From an uncultured Bacteroidota bacterium (GTDB lineage: Bacteria > Bacteroidota > Bacteroidia > Chitinophagales > Chitinophagaceae): a stretch of 59,480 nucleotides of DNA. Location of the stretch: positions 1 to 59,480 of the forward strand of contig CAINUN010000093.1 in the NCBI GenBank assembly GCA_903853805.1. Reading direction: 5' to 3'. The notes under the pieces were generated by a model. It saw only the letters and a list, made by a program, of their open reading frames with translations. It was not told the origin of the DNA and ran no database searches. This document shows, one piece after another, positions 44,660 to 53,175 of the stretch; position 1 is the stretch's first letter; every line of letters starts with the position of its first letter. The position numbers were made by a program, and so were the translations under genes.

Positions 44660-45685
44660 TTATTTTACAGCAATATCCCAAACATTTCCATAGGAACTAT
44701 CAACAACCGATTCTTGTCCGTTTTTCCAAAGAATCATAGAAGTGTATAGAATATCATACCTATTGCTAACAGAGTAGAAGTCGTTGTTCAACATTGCCGA
44801 TGCTTTTACGATTCCGGGGTAACCTAATCCAACTAAGGTGGTGGTAGCACCGTTTTTCCAAACCATTGCAATGTCTTTAGCAGTAGCTGCATAATAAGCA
44901 TCTCCCGAAACATAAACATCTCCATTCTTTACAAAAACATGATTGGCATTTCCACCATTGGCATATAGGATGGTAGGAATTCCGTTTTTCCAAAGTACAG
45001 GCACAGTGGTGTTGGTGTTCAGCGAGCCTGCTGCATAAACATCATTGCCATTGATGTAAATTGAATTGATTTGGCCATGAGCAGTATCCGTAAAAATGAT
45101 GTTGCCGTTTTTCCATATCACTGGAAAAGAATTGAGCGAAGAAAGCGTGTCCGTAAGATAGCCGCCCACATATACATCGTTACCAGAAATAGCAATAGAA
45201 GTTGCATTGCCAGGACCTGAGGGAAGGGGTTTTATAGCTTCATTCACCCAATAAACTGCGTAATAACTACCTTTTCCAGGAGTATAAATAGAACCACAAG
45301 CATAGGTGTTTACATCTTGCACACACACATCCATAACGGATCCAACATCACTAGGATTTAGCAATTGTTGAATTAAAGGCGTGCCATTCTTCCAAATTAC
45401 AGGGGTATAACTAATACTATCGCTGAGTGTACCACCCACGTAAACATCATTGCCATAAATGAAAATAGAAGTTGCATTGCCACCTTTACCATTTGAGAGG
45501 TCGGTAGGCACACCATCTTTCCAAAGAATAGGCATAGGTTGACCAGGATTGTAAGGTTCAATATCGCCCACAATATATACACCCGAAGCAGTAGTGCCTT
45601 TGTTGCTACTTTTCTTACAAGAAAAAGCAAACATCCCAACAAAAACAATTGCAAGAAGCGGCAATAACTGTTTTCTGTTGCTCAT
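44660..45685 (-). CDS. Propeller-type repeat lipoprotein
   Basis: The ATG at 45685 (MSNRKQLLPLLAIV) gives 341 aa with a lipoprotein signal ending GMFAFSC (Cys23). It is built from about seven repeats of some 45 residues. Each has a VWKNG or LWKDG turn and a SIFI-GNDVYVGG strand pair, for example ATSIAISGNDVYVGGYL and NSIYINGNDVYAAGSL. That indicates a beta-propeller held in the envelope. No T9SS sorting domain is present. Ligand and role are unknown. A terminator separates it from ytxJ upstream. Confidence 0.72.
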   Translation of the reverse strand: MSNRKQLLPLLAIVFVGMFAFSCKKSSNKGTTASGVYIVGDIEPYNPGQPMPILWKDGVPTDLSNGKGGNATSIFIYGNDVYVGGTLSDSISYTPVIWKNGTPLIQQLLNPSDVGSVMDVCVQDVNTYACGSIYTPGKGSYYAVYWVNEAIKPLPSGPGNATSIAISGNDVYVGGYLTDTLSSLNSFPVIWKNGNIIFTDTAHGQINSIYINGNDVYAAGSLNTNTTVPVLWKNGIPTILYANGGNANHVFVKNGDVYVSGDAYYAATAKDIAMVWKNGATTTLVGLGYPGIVKASAMLNNDFYSVSNRYDILYTSMILWKNGQESVVDSSYGNVWDIAVK

Positions 45686-45730
45686 AAAAGTTGTTGTTTT
45701 ATAAAGAGCTAATTTATACATCTTTTTTCT

Positions 45731-45767
45731 AAAAAAAAGAAAAGCCATCAACAAGTGACGGCTTTTA
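45731..45767 (-). terminator. Terminator after ytxJ
   Basis: On the minus strand AAAGCCGTCAC pairs with ATGGCTTT (one mismatch) around TTGTTG, followed by CTTTTTTTT. It lies in the gap between ytxJ and the propeller lipoprotein gene. Confidence 0.65.
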
Positions 45768-45773
45768 GTTTTA

Positions 45774-46103
45774 TTATTTTATTTGGCTTTGCAGCTCATC
45801 CATATCAATACCATTATGGCTTTCCTCATAAATACATGCGCCGTTCTTTATCAACAACAATTGAGGGCTTTCATGATGCACCTCAAAGGTCTCGGCAATA
45901 AGGTTGGAGATAGGTCGGTAGTTCAATAAATCAAGATAGTAAAACACAACACCTTCGGGTGCGTTACTTCTTTCCAATCGGTTCTTTGCCATCATAGAAA
46001 TAGAACATCGCGTGCTGTGTTTAAAAATGACAACAGGTTGTTGTTTACTTAGTTCTTTGATGCTTTCAAGTTGGTTTTCTTGGTTAAGTTCTATCCAATT
46101 CAT
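45774..46103 (-). CDS. ytxJ: Bacillithiol-system redox protein YtxJ
   Basis: This 109-aa thioredoxin-fold protein has a single reactive Cys in KHSTRCSISMMAK (Cys33), the monothiol layout of YtxJ. Strand and cis-Pro regions (VVFYYLDLLNYR, ESPQLLLIKNG) are present. YtxJ is thought to act as a bacilliredoxin-like protein that removes bacillithiol from proteins. No bacillithiol synthesis gene is in this window. It is followed by a terminator and diverges from fabD. Confidence 0.85.
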   Translation of the reverse strand: MNWIELNQENQLESIKELSKQQPVVIFKHSTRCSISMMAKNRLERSNAPEGVVFYYLDLLNYRPISNLIAETFEVHHESPQLLLIKNGACIYEESHNGIDMDELQSQIK

Positions 46104-46172
46104 GCCACAAAAATAATAGGAAGTGAATAGCTTCTTTTTTAAAAAGAAAAATAAAGAGATAGACAGATTGCG

Positions 46173-46204
46173 TTTGTCCTTTGACCGAAATGATTTTACT
46201 TTCG
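46173..46204 (+). promoter_or_regulatory. Candidate fabD promoter
   Basis: TTTG at 46173-46176, 20 bases, then TACTTTCG at 46197-46204, one mismatch from TAnnTTTG. It lies 25 bases before the fabD ATG. Confidence 0.45.
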
Positions 46205-46229
46205 CTGCAATAAAATTTTAGTAGAAGCT

Positions 46230-47111
46230 ATGAAGCACGCATATATTTTTCCAGGACAAGGAGCACAGTTTTCGGGAATGGGTAAAAACCTTTATGAAAC
46301 CAACTCACTTGCCAAAGAATATTTTGAACAAGCCAATGAAATTCTTGGTTTTCGCATCACCGACATTATGTTTCAAGGAAGCGATGAAGATTTGAAACAA
46401 ACCAAAGTGACACAGCCTGCTGTTTTTCTTCATTCGGTTATTCTTTTTGAAACCACACCCGACCTTATTCCCAATATGGTTGCCGGTCATTCTTTAGGTG
46501 AGTTCAGTGCATTAGTAGCCAATAAAGTTTTAAGTTTTGAAGATGGTCTAAGATTAGTAGCCAAACGTGCCGATGCTATGCAAAAGGCTTGTGAAATGAA
46601 TCCTAGTACTATGGCTGCCGTTTTAGGTTTAGAAGATGAAGTGATTGAAAAAGTGTTAGCAGAGATTACTGAAGAAATAGTCGTTCCTGCAAATTATAAT
46701 AGTCCTGGTCAGTTAGTGATTAGTGGTAGCATTGCAGGCATTAACCTTGCTTGTGAAAAACTAAAAACAGCAGGTGCCAAGCGTGCATTGGTATTGCAAG
46801 TGGGTGGTGCTTTCCATTCTCCATTAATGCAGCCTGCGCGTGAAGAATTGCAAGAAGCCATACAAAACACCAACTTCCGAAACCCTACTTGCCCTATTTA
46901 CCAAAATGTAGATGCGCATCCTTACATCGACCCAACGATGATAAAGCAAAACCTGATTAATCAATTGACTTCACCTGTACGTTGGACACAAATTGTTCAA
47001 AAAATGACAGCTAATGGTGCTACACATTTTACAGAAGTTGGTCCGGGATCGGTATTACAAGGACTTGTCAAAAAGATTAACAAGGAAGCTATAGTTGCAG
47101 GAATCAATTAG
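46230..47111 (+). CDS. fabD: Malonyl-CoA:ACP transacylase
   Basis: This 293-aa enzyme moves malonyl from CoA to acyl carrier protein for fatty-acid synthesis. FPGQGAQFSGMG opens it. The nucleophile elbow is GHSLGE (Ser88), and the catalytic His is in VGGAFHSPLM (about 197). TCPIYQNVDAHPY and THFTEVGPGSVLQGLVKKI complete the fold. The length is usual. It stands alone, converging on rpoN with 30 bases between the stops. Confidence 0.95.
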   Translation: MKHAYIFPGQGAQFSGMGKNLYETNSLAKEYFEQANEILGFRITDIMFQGSDEDLKQTKVTQPAVFLHSVILFETTPDLIPNMVAGHSLGEFSALVANKVLSFEDGLRLVAKRADAMQKACEMNPSTMAAVLGLEDEVIEKVLAEITEEIVVPANYNSPGQLVISGSIAGINLACEKLKTAGAKRALVLQVGGAFHSPLMQPAREELQEAIQNTNFRNPTCPIYQNVDAHPYIDPTMIKQNLINQLTSPVRWTQIVQKMTANGATHFTEVGPGSVLQGLVKKINKEAIVAGIN

Positions 47112-47141
47112 TATTTAGAAGTCGTCCTATTACTGCATTCA

Positions 47142-48623
47142 TCAAAGTTCCTTCCTTAGCCTAGCCACAGGAATGTTGAGTTGTTCGCGGTATTTAGCCA
47201 CCGTTCGACGTGCAATGTTGTAACCTTTTTCAATCAACAAATCAGTAAGGGTTTCATCGGCAATAGGTTTCTTTTTGTTTTCAGCAGCAATAAGCGATGC
47301 TAAAATGCTTTTCACTTCGCGAGTCGAAACCTCTTCGCCACTATCGGTTTGAAGACTTTCTGAGAAGAAGTATTTGAGTTTAAAAGTACCAAATTCGGTT
47401 TGCACAAACTTGCTATTGGCCACCCGAGAAACTGTAGAAATATCCAAAGAAGTCATTTGCGCAATGTCTTTCAAAATCATGGGTTTCAGGTCGGTTTCAT
47501 CTCCGGTCAAGAAAAACTCTTTTTGGAAATTTAGGATGGCTTGCATGGTTTGCACCAAAGTATGTTGGCGTTGTTTGATGGCATCAATAAACCACTTTGC
47601 AGAGTCAAGTTTTTGTTTAATGAACATCACAGCTTCTTTCTGTTGTTTGTTCTTTTTATCGCCACGGTCATAAGCCTTCATCATTTCTCTATAACCTTCC
47701 GAAACCCGCAGTTCGGGTGCGTTTTTAGAATTCAATGATAGCTCAAGAATACCGTTGTTATTAAATATAAAGAAGTCGGGGATGATATAAGTTTCTGCTT
47801 TGCTTAGGCTTGTATAAGTAGCGCCTGGCTTAGGATTAAGTTTGATGATGAGGTGAATGATTTTCTTAAATTCTTCATCATCTAGTGCCAAATATTTTTG
47901 AATTTTATCGTAGTGTTTCTTTGTAAACTCGTTGAAGTGTTTGTCAATTATTTCAATAGCGTTGATAGATTCTTGATTGTGAGGAAAACGCTTGAGTTGT
48001 AATAAAAGACATTCCTGCAAAGTCCAAGCACAAATACCCGGCGGATCAAATTGGTCTTGAATTTGACAAATTATTTCATTCACTTCTTCAAGTGAAGTCA
48101 TAATGTTTTGACCAAAAGCAAGGTCATCAACAATTGCACTTGGTTCTCTTCTCAAATAGCCATCATCATCAATACTGCCAATGATTTGTTCTGCCACTCG
48201 CAGGCGGGTTCCTTCAAGTTCTAGTAAGCTTAGTTGATCAATCAGTTGTTCATGAAAACTATTTTCAACACTTATAGGCGTTGTTTTTTGTTCTTGTTCG
48301 CCGCCATAATAATCATCGCTATAACCGCCATAATCTTCTTCGTTTTTTAAAAAGTCATCAAGCTCAACTTTTTCGGCGTTATCGTCCGTCAAGTCCACTT
48401 CATCATCAACTGATGACGTCTCTTCATTATCGCTATCGTTATCTAATTTGTATTCGTCGCCAGAATCGTCGCCATCATTATATTCAAGTGCGGGATTTTC
48501 TTCAATCTCTTCCTTTACTCTTTCTTCGAGATTAGCAGTAGGAACTTGCAACAACTTCATCAACTGAATTTGTTGTGGGGATAGTTTTTGTAAGAGTTTC
48601 TGGCTCTGACTCTGTCTTAACAT
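47142..48623 (-). CDS. rpoN: RNA polymerase sigma-54 factor
   Basis: This 493-aa protein has region I at the N-terminus (QSQSQKLLQKLSPQQIQLMK, Gln/Leu-rich). A long acidic region II follows (about 45-110, with DDSGDEYKLDNDSDNEETSS). The core-binding domain has DPPGICAWTLQECLLLQL. The C-terminal helix-turn-helix has LDISTVSRVANSKFVQTEFG, and the RpoN box is ARRTVAKYREQLNIP. It directs RNA polymerase to -24/-12 promoters that need an activator; no activator gene lies nearby. Confidence 0.96.
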   Translation of the reverse strand: MLRQSQSQKLLQKLSPQQIQLMKLLQVPTANLEERVKEEIEENPALEYNDGDDSGDEYKLDNDSDNEETSSVDDEVDLTDDNAEKVELDDFLKNEEDYGGYSDDYYGGEQEQKTTPISVENSFHEQLIDQLSLLELEGTRLRVAEQIIGSIDDDGYLRREPSAIVDDLAFGQNIMTSLEEVNEIICQIQDQFDPPGICAWTLQECLLLQLKRFPHNQESINAIEIIDKHFNEFTKKHYDKIQKYLALDDEEFKKIIHLIIKLNPKPGATYTSLSKAETYIIPDFFIFNNNGILELSLNSKNAPELRVSEGYREMMKAYDRGDKKNKQQKEAVMFIKQKLDSAKWFIDAIKQRQHTLVQTMQAILNFQKEFFLTGDETDLKPMILKDIAQMTSLDISTVSRVANSKFVQTEFGTFKLKYFFSESLQTDSGEEVSTREVKSILASLIAAENKKKPIADETLTDLLIEKGYNIARRTVAKYREQLNIPVARLRKEL

Positions 48624-48785
48624 GGTGGTTGCGCGTTATTGCAAAAGTAATCAACAAGAGGGTAATTGCTGTTATCAAAGCTGCTTTAATTACTTTATTA
48701 AAACAAATTTTTGGGCTTCTTTGTTAAAGACTTTCTTTTTCTAAAACTTGTTTTGTATTTTTCTCCCTAATGAAGCATAGTGGTG

Positions 48786-49997
48786 ATGAGTAAGCGACCA
48801 ATTATTTCTCCGTCTTTTTCCTATATTCCTCTTGAGGAAACATTGGAAATAATACCTAAACGCAAGCAGTTGTTTATTGGTATTCCTAAGGAAACAACTT
48901 TTCAAGAAAACAGAATCCCTTTGACACCTGAGGCAGTTTCTGTGTTAGTGAGCAACGGTCATGAAGTAGCGGTAGAGCATAATGCTGGCGAAGGTTCCTT
49001 TTATTTCGACAGTGATTATAGTGAAGTAGGAGCAAGAATTGTGTACGACAAAGCTGATATCTATAAAGCTTCTACCATAATTAAAAGTGCACCAATTGTA
49101 GAAGATGAATTAGTGCTTTTACAACCCAATCAGGTGATTATTTCGCCCATTCATCTGCCAATGATGAAAGCCGAAATGATTTCGCAATTGATGAGCAAAA
49201 AGATTATTGCTATAGCCTTTGAATCCATCAAAGACGATGCAGGTACGTATCCTATTGTTCGCTCCATGAGTGAAATTGCAGGAAGCTCTTCTATTCTTAT
49301 TGCTGCTCAATATTTATCGAATGTGCAACACGGCAAAGGAATATTGCTTGGCGGTATTGCTGGAGTTCCACCCGCCAAAGTTTTAATTATAGGTGCTGGA
49401 ATTGTTGGTGAATCTGCTGCACGTGCTGCACTTGGATTAGGCGCTCAGGTAAAAGTGTTTGACAATTCTATTTATCGTTTGATGCGTTTACAAAACAATA
49501 TTCACACCAGGTGTTTTACCTCTGTGTTAGACCCTATTGTTTTAGCTGAAGAATTATCTTCTGCCGATGTGGCTGTAGGTGCTTTAAAACCTAGCAATGG
49601 TATTACACCCGTTGTGGTAACAGAAGAAATGGTAAGCAGTATGAAAGCCGGTTCTGTAATTGTAGATGTGAGTATCGACCGAGGGGGGTGCTTTGAAACT
49701 TCAAAAATAACAACACATGAAAACCCAACTTTTAAGCGCTATGATGTAATTCATTATTGTGTACCCAACATTCCATCAAGTGTGGCAAGAACGGCATCAC
49801 GAGCCATTAGCAATGTGTTGATGCCTATTGTTATTCAAACAGGAGAATCTGGTGGAATGGAAAACCTCATCATATCTAAGCAAGGCATTCGTAATGGCGT
49901 TTATCTTTACAAAGGATGTGTCACTAACGCACCGATTGCCAAGCGTTTCAATTTTAAATACACCGATCTCGACTTGCTTTTAGCATCACACAGTTAA
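48786..49997 (+). CDS. ald: Alanine dehydrogenase
   Basis: The ATG at 48786 (MSKRPIISPSFSYIPL) is preferred over two GTGs just upstream and gives 403 aa. It has a 30-residue extension before the family start FIGIPKETTFQENRIPLTPE. The substrate-binding Lys/His region (ISPIHLPMMK) and NAD-binding VLIIGAGIVGESAARAALGL are present, as are VDVSIDRGGCFETS and HYCVPNIPSSVARTAS. It interconverts alanine and pyruvate with ammonium. It is followed 12 bases later by a small TerB-like gene. Confidence 0.85.
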   Translation: MSKRPIISPSFSYIPLEETLEIIPKRKQLFIGIPKETTFQENRIPLTPEAVSVLVSNGHEVAVEHNAGEGSFYFDSDYSEVGARIVYDKADIYKASTIIKSAPIVEDELVLLQPNQVIISPIHLPMMKAEMISQLMSKKIIAIAFESIKDDAGTYPIVRSMSEIAGSSSILIAAQYLSNVQHGKGILLGGIAGVPPAKVLIIGAGIVGESAARAALGLGAQVKVFDNSIYRLMRLQNNIHTRCFTSVLDPIVLAEELSSADVAVGALKPSNGITPVVVTEEMVSSMKAGSVIVDVSIDRGGCFETSKITTHENPTFKRYDVIHYCVPNIPSSVARTASRAISNVLMPIVIQTGESGGMENLIISKQGIRNGVYLYKGCVTNAPIAKRFNFKYTDLDLLLASHS

Positions 49998-50009
49998 TTC
50001 CCTGAAACC

Positions 50010-50372
50010 ATGCCTAATCATCGTCTCAACAAAACTATTGCCGGCTATCATCTGCTTATGATTCTTTCTGCTGTGGATTTTAGAATTGGATTTGCCGAAG
50101 ACAAATACATCCGCGATTATCTTGTGCTCGAATTCCCTTTCCATATTAATCTCGACAAACAAATGGAAATCATTAGCAACCTTCGACCTGATGAATGGGA
50201 AGGTCATTTCTTGAAAATGATGGACGATTTTTATGACGATTCTACCGAAGAAGAAAGAAATAGTCTATTGCAATTTGCTATCAACGTCTCAAAGGCTGAC
50301 AATGTCATTACCAAAGAAGAAAATCATTTCCTCAATTTGTTGTTTGATCATTGGAAGCCTGAAGAACATTGA
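50010..50372 (+). CDS. TerB-like small helical protein
   Basis: This 120-aa soluble protein has the helical layout of TerB/tellurite-resistance-like domains: AGYHLLMILSAVDFRIGFAE, then an acidic helix and LLQFAINVSKADNVITKEEN. The last of these has the typical A-D-G/N-x-I-x-x-x-E calcium-type loop. Its function is unknown. It lies 12 bases after the alanine dehydrogenase gene, so co-transcription is likely. Confidence 0.6.
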   Translation: MPNHRLNKTIAGYHLLMILSAVDFRIGFAEDKYIRDYLVLEFPFHINLDKQMEIISNLRPDEWEGHFLKMMDDFYDDSTEEERNSLLQFAINVSKADNVITKEENHFLNLLFDHWKPEEH

Positions 50373-50493
50373 TTTGTTAGCAAAAATTTAAAACATGCGC
50401 TCTCTTCCTAAAACCATTGCTTCTTCTCTATTCTTTTTGTGAAAAGAACCTAATTTTATTCGGTTTTGTTTCCATTAAAAACTCGTTTGTCTT

Positions 50494-51627
50494 ATGAAAT
50501 ACATACTCTGGTTACTCAGAATTATTGTCGGTGTTTTATTTATTTTCTCTGGCTTAGTGAAAGCCAATGACCCGCTTGGGCTTAGTTATAAAATGAACGA
50601 GTTCTTCGAGGTTTGGGGAACACTTTGGGCAGTGCCTTATTCGCTCACGCTTTCTGTGCTTATGATTGGTTTTGAATTGATTGCAGGAATTGCCTTATTG
50701 CTCGGGGCGTTCTTCCGTCTCTTCTCTTTCTTGCTTTTGTTGCTCAATGTGTTTTTCACTTTTCTTACTGCCTATGTTTATTTCACTGATAAAATAAAAG
50801 AGTGTGGTTGCTTTGGCGATTGCTTTAAACTCACTAATGCGCAAACCTTTTGGAAGGATGTAATTCTCACCGCCTTCGTCCTAGTTTTATTTGCTTACCG
50901 TAACCAAATTAAACCCCTCTTCAACAACAAGATTTCTTTTGCTTTGATGGCAATTACTTGTTTCGGTGTGTTCTTCATTCAGTCTTGGACACTTCATCAT
51001 TTGCCTTACCACGATTGCCTGCCTTATAAGCTCAACGCTAACATTTCGGAGAAGATGAAAGTGCCTCCAGGAGCCATTCCTGATGAGTATGAAACGGTGA
51101 TGATTTATGAAAAAGGCGGCGTAAAAAAAGAATTTACCATGCAAAATTATCCTTGGCAAGACAGCACTTGGAAATTTGTTGACAGAAAAGATAAGCTTGT
51201 GAAGAAGGGAAATGCAGAGCCTGAAATACATGACTTTGCCATTACCGACTTTGATGGTAACGACCATACCGAAGAGCTACTTACCACCCCCGGTTTCACC
51301 TTCCTTTTGTTCATTAAAGACCCTGAAACTGCTAGCAATGAAAACCTCGATAAGCTCAATGCCTTGGTGCTGCAAGCAAGGCAATGGAACATTCCTTTGT
51401 ACATCATTTCTTCTGCTTCAAAAGAAATAACCGACAAGTTTTTATCGGCAAATAAAATAGAACGTTCAGATGTGTTGCAAGTGGATAACACGGTTTCTAA
51501 AACTGCGCTCCGTTCCAACCCTGGTTTAATGCTTTTGGAAAAAGGAACCATTCGTGGCAAATGGAGCTACAAAGACTATCCTCAAAATATTTTTGACGAT
51601 AACGGCAAGCTAAAGAGCCTGAAATAA
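50494..51627 (+). CDS. DoxX-family membrane protein with thioredoxin-like tail
   Basis: This 377-aa protein starts with four or five membrane helices of the DoxX/MauE type (LRIIVGVLFIFSGLVKANDP, KMNEFFEVWG, IGFELIAGIALLLGAFFRLF). The CGCFGDCF loop near residue 108-115 is characteristic of the MauE-like group. The C-terminal part (about 225-377) resembles a thioredoxin fold (TPGFTFLLFIKDPE, WNIPLYIISSAS) but shows no CXXC. It may handle electrons or thiols at the inner membrane; the role is uncertain. Confidence 0.75.
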   Translation: MKYILWLLRIIVGVLFIFSGLVKANDPLGLSYKMNEFFEVWGTLWAVPYSLTLSVLMIGFELIAGIALLLGAFFRLFSFLLLLLNVFFTFLTAYVYFTDKIKECGCFGDCFKLTNAQTFWKDVILTAFVLVLFAYRNQIKPLFNNKISFALMAITCFGVFFIQSWTLHHLPYHDCLPYKLNANISEKMKVPPGAIPDEYETVMIYEKGGVKKEFTMQNYPWQDSTWKFVDRKDKLVKKGNAEPEIHDFAITDFDGNDHTEELLTTPGFTFLLFIKDPETASNENLDKLNALVLQARQWNIPLYIISSASKEITDKFLSANKIERSDVLQVDNTVSKTALRSNPGLMLLEKGTIRGKWSYKDYPQNIFDDNGKLKSLK

Positions 51628-51655
51628 TAGGTTAGCGAATACCCTATGAAAAATC

Positions 51656-51677
51656 ATAAAGCAGCCGCTGCTTTTTA
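51656..51677 (+). terminator. Terminator after the DoxX-like gene
   Basis: AAAGCAG-CCG-CTGCTTT forms a 7-bp stem followed by TT, 29 bases after the stop. Confidence 0.55.
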
Positions 51678-51696
51678 AAAGCTTTTGAGAGGAGAA

Positions 51697-51784
51697 AAAT
51701 TTAGACGTGTAGAAATCTAAATTTCCACGCGTGAAAAATAAAATTTCCACGCGTGGAAAATAAAATTTAGACGAGTGGAAATTT
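51697..51784. repeat. 22-bp tandem array (4 units), palindromic core
   Basis: Units of exactly 22 bp begin with AAATTT at 51697, 51719, 51741 and 51763. The third contains the 16-bp palindrome TTTCCACGCGTGGAAA. The second has one base fewer in the right arm, and units one and four carry TTAGACG in place of TTCCACG. It lies 24 bases downstream of the HU-like gene stop. Confidence 0.92.
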
Positions 51785-51808
51785 TAAAGCCCTTGAAACA
51801 AGGAAAAA

Positions 51809-52192
51809 CTAAGACTTGATATACTCCAAATTTTTGAGCATTTTTTTCAAACGAACGCCCGGAGTGAACAAAATTTTTGAACTAATAACTGATTTAGCAT
51901 TGACGTCCGCAGCAGTAGCTTCAGGTTTGCTACCCAAAGAAAGACGCATGCTGCCAAGGTCACCAAGTCGAACAATTTTACCATCTGCCAGTTCATCGGT
52001 CATTACATCCACAAGGGCATAAAGCACCCCACGGATGTCGGCACCGCTAACTGTGCTTATTTTTTCAATTCTTTTAGTAATTGTTTCCAAATTATCCTCG
52101 CCATCATAAATAATAACAGCATAGTTTTTCTTCGGACCAGCAGGAGCGCCGGGCGGATTTGGCTTCTCCATGGCTTTAATTCTTACAGACAT
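51809..52192 (-). CDS. HU-like DNA-binding protein
   Basis: This 127-aa protein belongs to the Bacteroidota histone-like group related to HU/IHF: helices ETITKRIEKISTVSGADIRG and VLYALVDVMTDELADGKIVR, then the sheet and arm LGDLGSMRLSLGSKPEATAA and SSKILFTPGVRLKKMLKNLE. It bends or wraps DNA. The N-terminal KPNPPGAPAGPKKNY segment is an extension not seen in classical HU. It stands alone, with a 22-bp repeat array at its 3' side. Confidence 0.8.
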   Translation of the reverse strand: MSVRIKAMEKPNPPGAPAGPKKNYAVIIYDGEDNLETITKRIEKISTVSGADIRGVLYALVDVMTDELADGKIVRLGDLGSMRLSLGSKPEATAADVNAKSVISSKILFTPGVRLKKMLKNLEYIKS

Positions 52193-52342
52193 GAACTTTA
52201 AATTTTTAGTGTTTAAAAAAGGTTTTTTTCAATACTAAAATACTAGTTTTTCAGAAAAAGAAAAGAAAGTTTTTTTTGGGGAAAAGTTTTTTTAAAGGCA
52301 CTTTAGGTAAAAATGTATTGGCAGGAGATTTTCATTATAGCC

Positions 52343-52370
52343 ATAAAAAAAGCCACCCAAAAGAGTGGCT
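52343..52370 (-). terminator. Terminator after the TPR protein gene
   Basis: On the minus strand AGCCACTC and GGGTGGCT pair (with a TTTT loop), followed by TTTTTTTATGG. It lies 25 bases after the stop at 52395. Confidence 0.75.
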
Positions 52371-52394
52371 AAAAATATTTTTAAGGAATGAAGA

Positions 52395-53090
52395 TTAATC
52401 TACGATACCTAAGCGAGCAAGTTCTTTATCAGTCTCGCGAGCTTGTTGGCTTTGAGGATATTCATCGCGAATGCGCTTCAAATTCTCAATGGCCTTGTCG
52501 TTTTGCTTGTTCAATTCATAAGCAATTGCAGCACGGTAAAGGTAGAGTGGGGTAATGGCATTGTCTTTCTTATCGGCTGCTGCTTTCATGTAGCTTTCTG
52601 AGCCCTCTTTGGTGTTGCCCATTTCCATGTAAGCATCGCCCATTGCGCCGTAAGCCATGTATTCAATATCGGTTCCATGAGCATTGAACTCCTTCAAATA
52701 TTTGATGGCGTTCTTAGCATCTTTCATTTGCAAATAGCAAAGACCGGCATAATAGTTAGCAAGATTGCCAGCTTTCGTTCCGCCATAAGTTTTAATTACA
52801 GAAAGGAAACCTTTGTTAGCGCCGTCACCGTTCAAAGCCTTGTTCACAGAGTCTTGCGCAAAATAGGCTTGAGCATGAGCGATTGCTGTCATTGCCTTGT
52901 TTTCTTTAGGCTCGGAAAGAAGTTTGTCGTAAGCAAAATAACCTACAATAGCCACCAATAAAATGGTAAGTGCTGTGTTGATGGGTTTCTTTTTTGCCTC
53001 ATATCTTTCTTGAAGAGTAAGAAGCGGGTTCACTTCTTCAAACGATACTTCTTGTTCTTTGCCTGGAATATTCCTTGCTGAATTTGCCAT
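52395..53090 (-). CDS. Membrane-anchored TPR protein
   Basis: This 231-aa protein has a cytoplasmic start (NPLLTLQERYEAKKKPIN), one membrane helix (TALTILLVAIVGYFAYDKLL, about 40-59), and then TPR repeats outside (LANYYAGLCYLQMKDAKNAI, MAYGAMGDAYMEMGNTKEGS, LYLYRAAIAYELNKQNDKAI). This is the YfgM-like layout, whose members help proteins after export through Sec. It lies 85 bases after pdhA on the same strand, so it may be co-transcribed. Confidence 0.78.
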   Translation of the reverse strand: MANSARNIPGKEQEVSFEEVNPLLTLQERYEAKKKPINTALTILLVAIVGYFAYDKLLSEPKENKAMTAIAHAQAYFAQDSVNKALNGDGANKGFLSVIKTYGGTKAGNLANYYAGLCYLQMKDAKNAIKYLKEFNAHGTDIEYMAYGAMGDAYMEMGNTKEGSESYMKAAADKKDNAITPLYLYRAAIAYELNKQNDKAIENLKRIRDEYPQSQQARETDKELARLGIVD

Positions 53091-53175
53091 TGTTATTTAT
53101 GAAATTGAGTGCGAAAAAAAAGAAAATTCCCCAATCCTGAAAAACTTTCTCGATTAGCGGTTTTAAAATTGTGAA

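Noticed and set aside
44660-45685. T9SS sorting domain on the propeller lipoprotein
   Set aside because: The C-terminus ends within a propeller repeat and lacks the NP/YNLMGQ pattern; a lipoprotein Cys explains anchoring instead.
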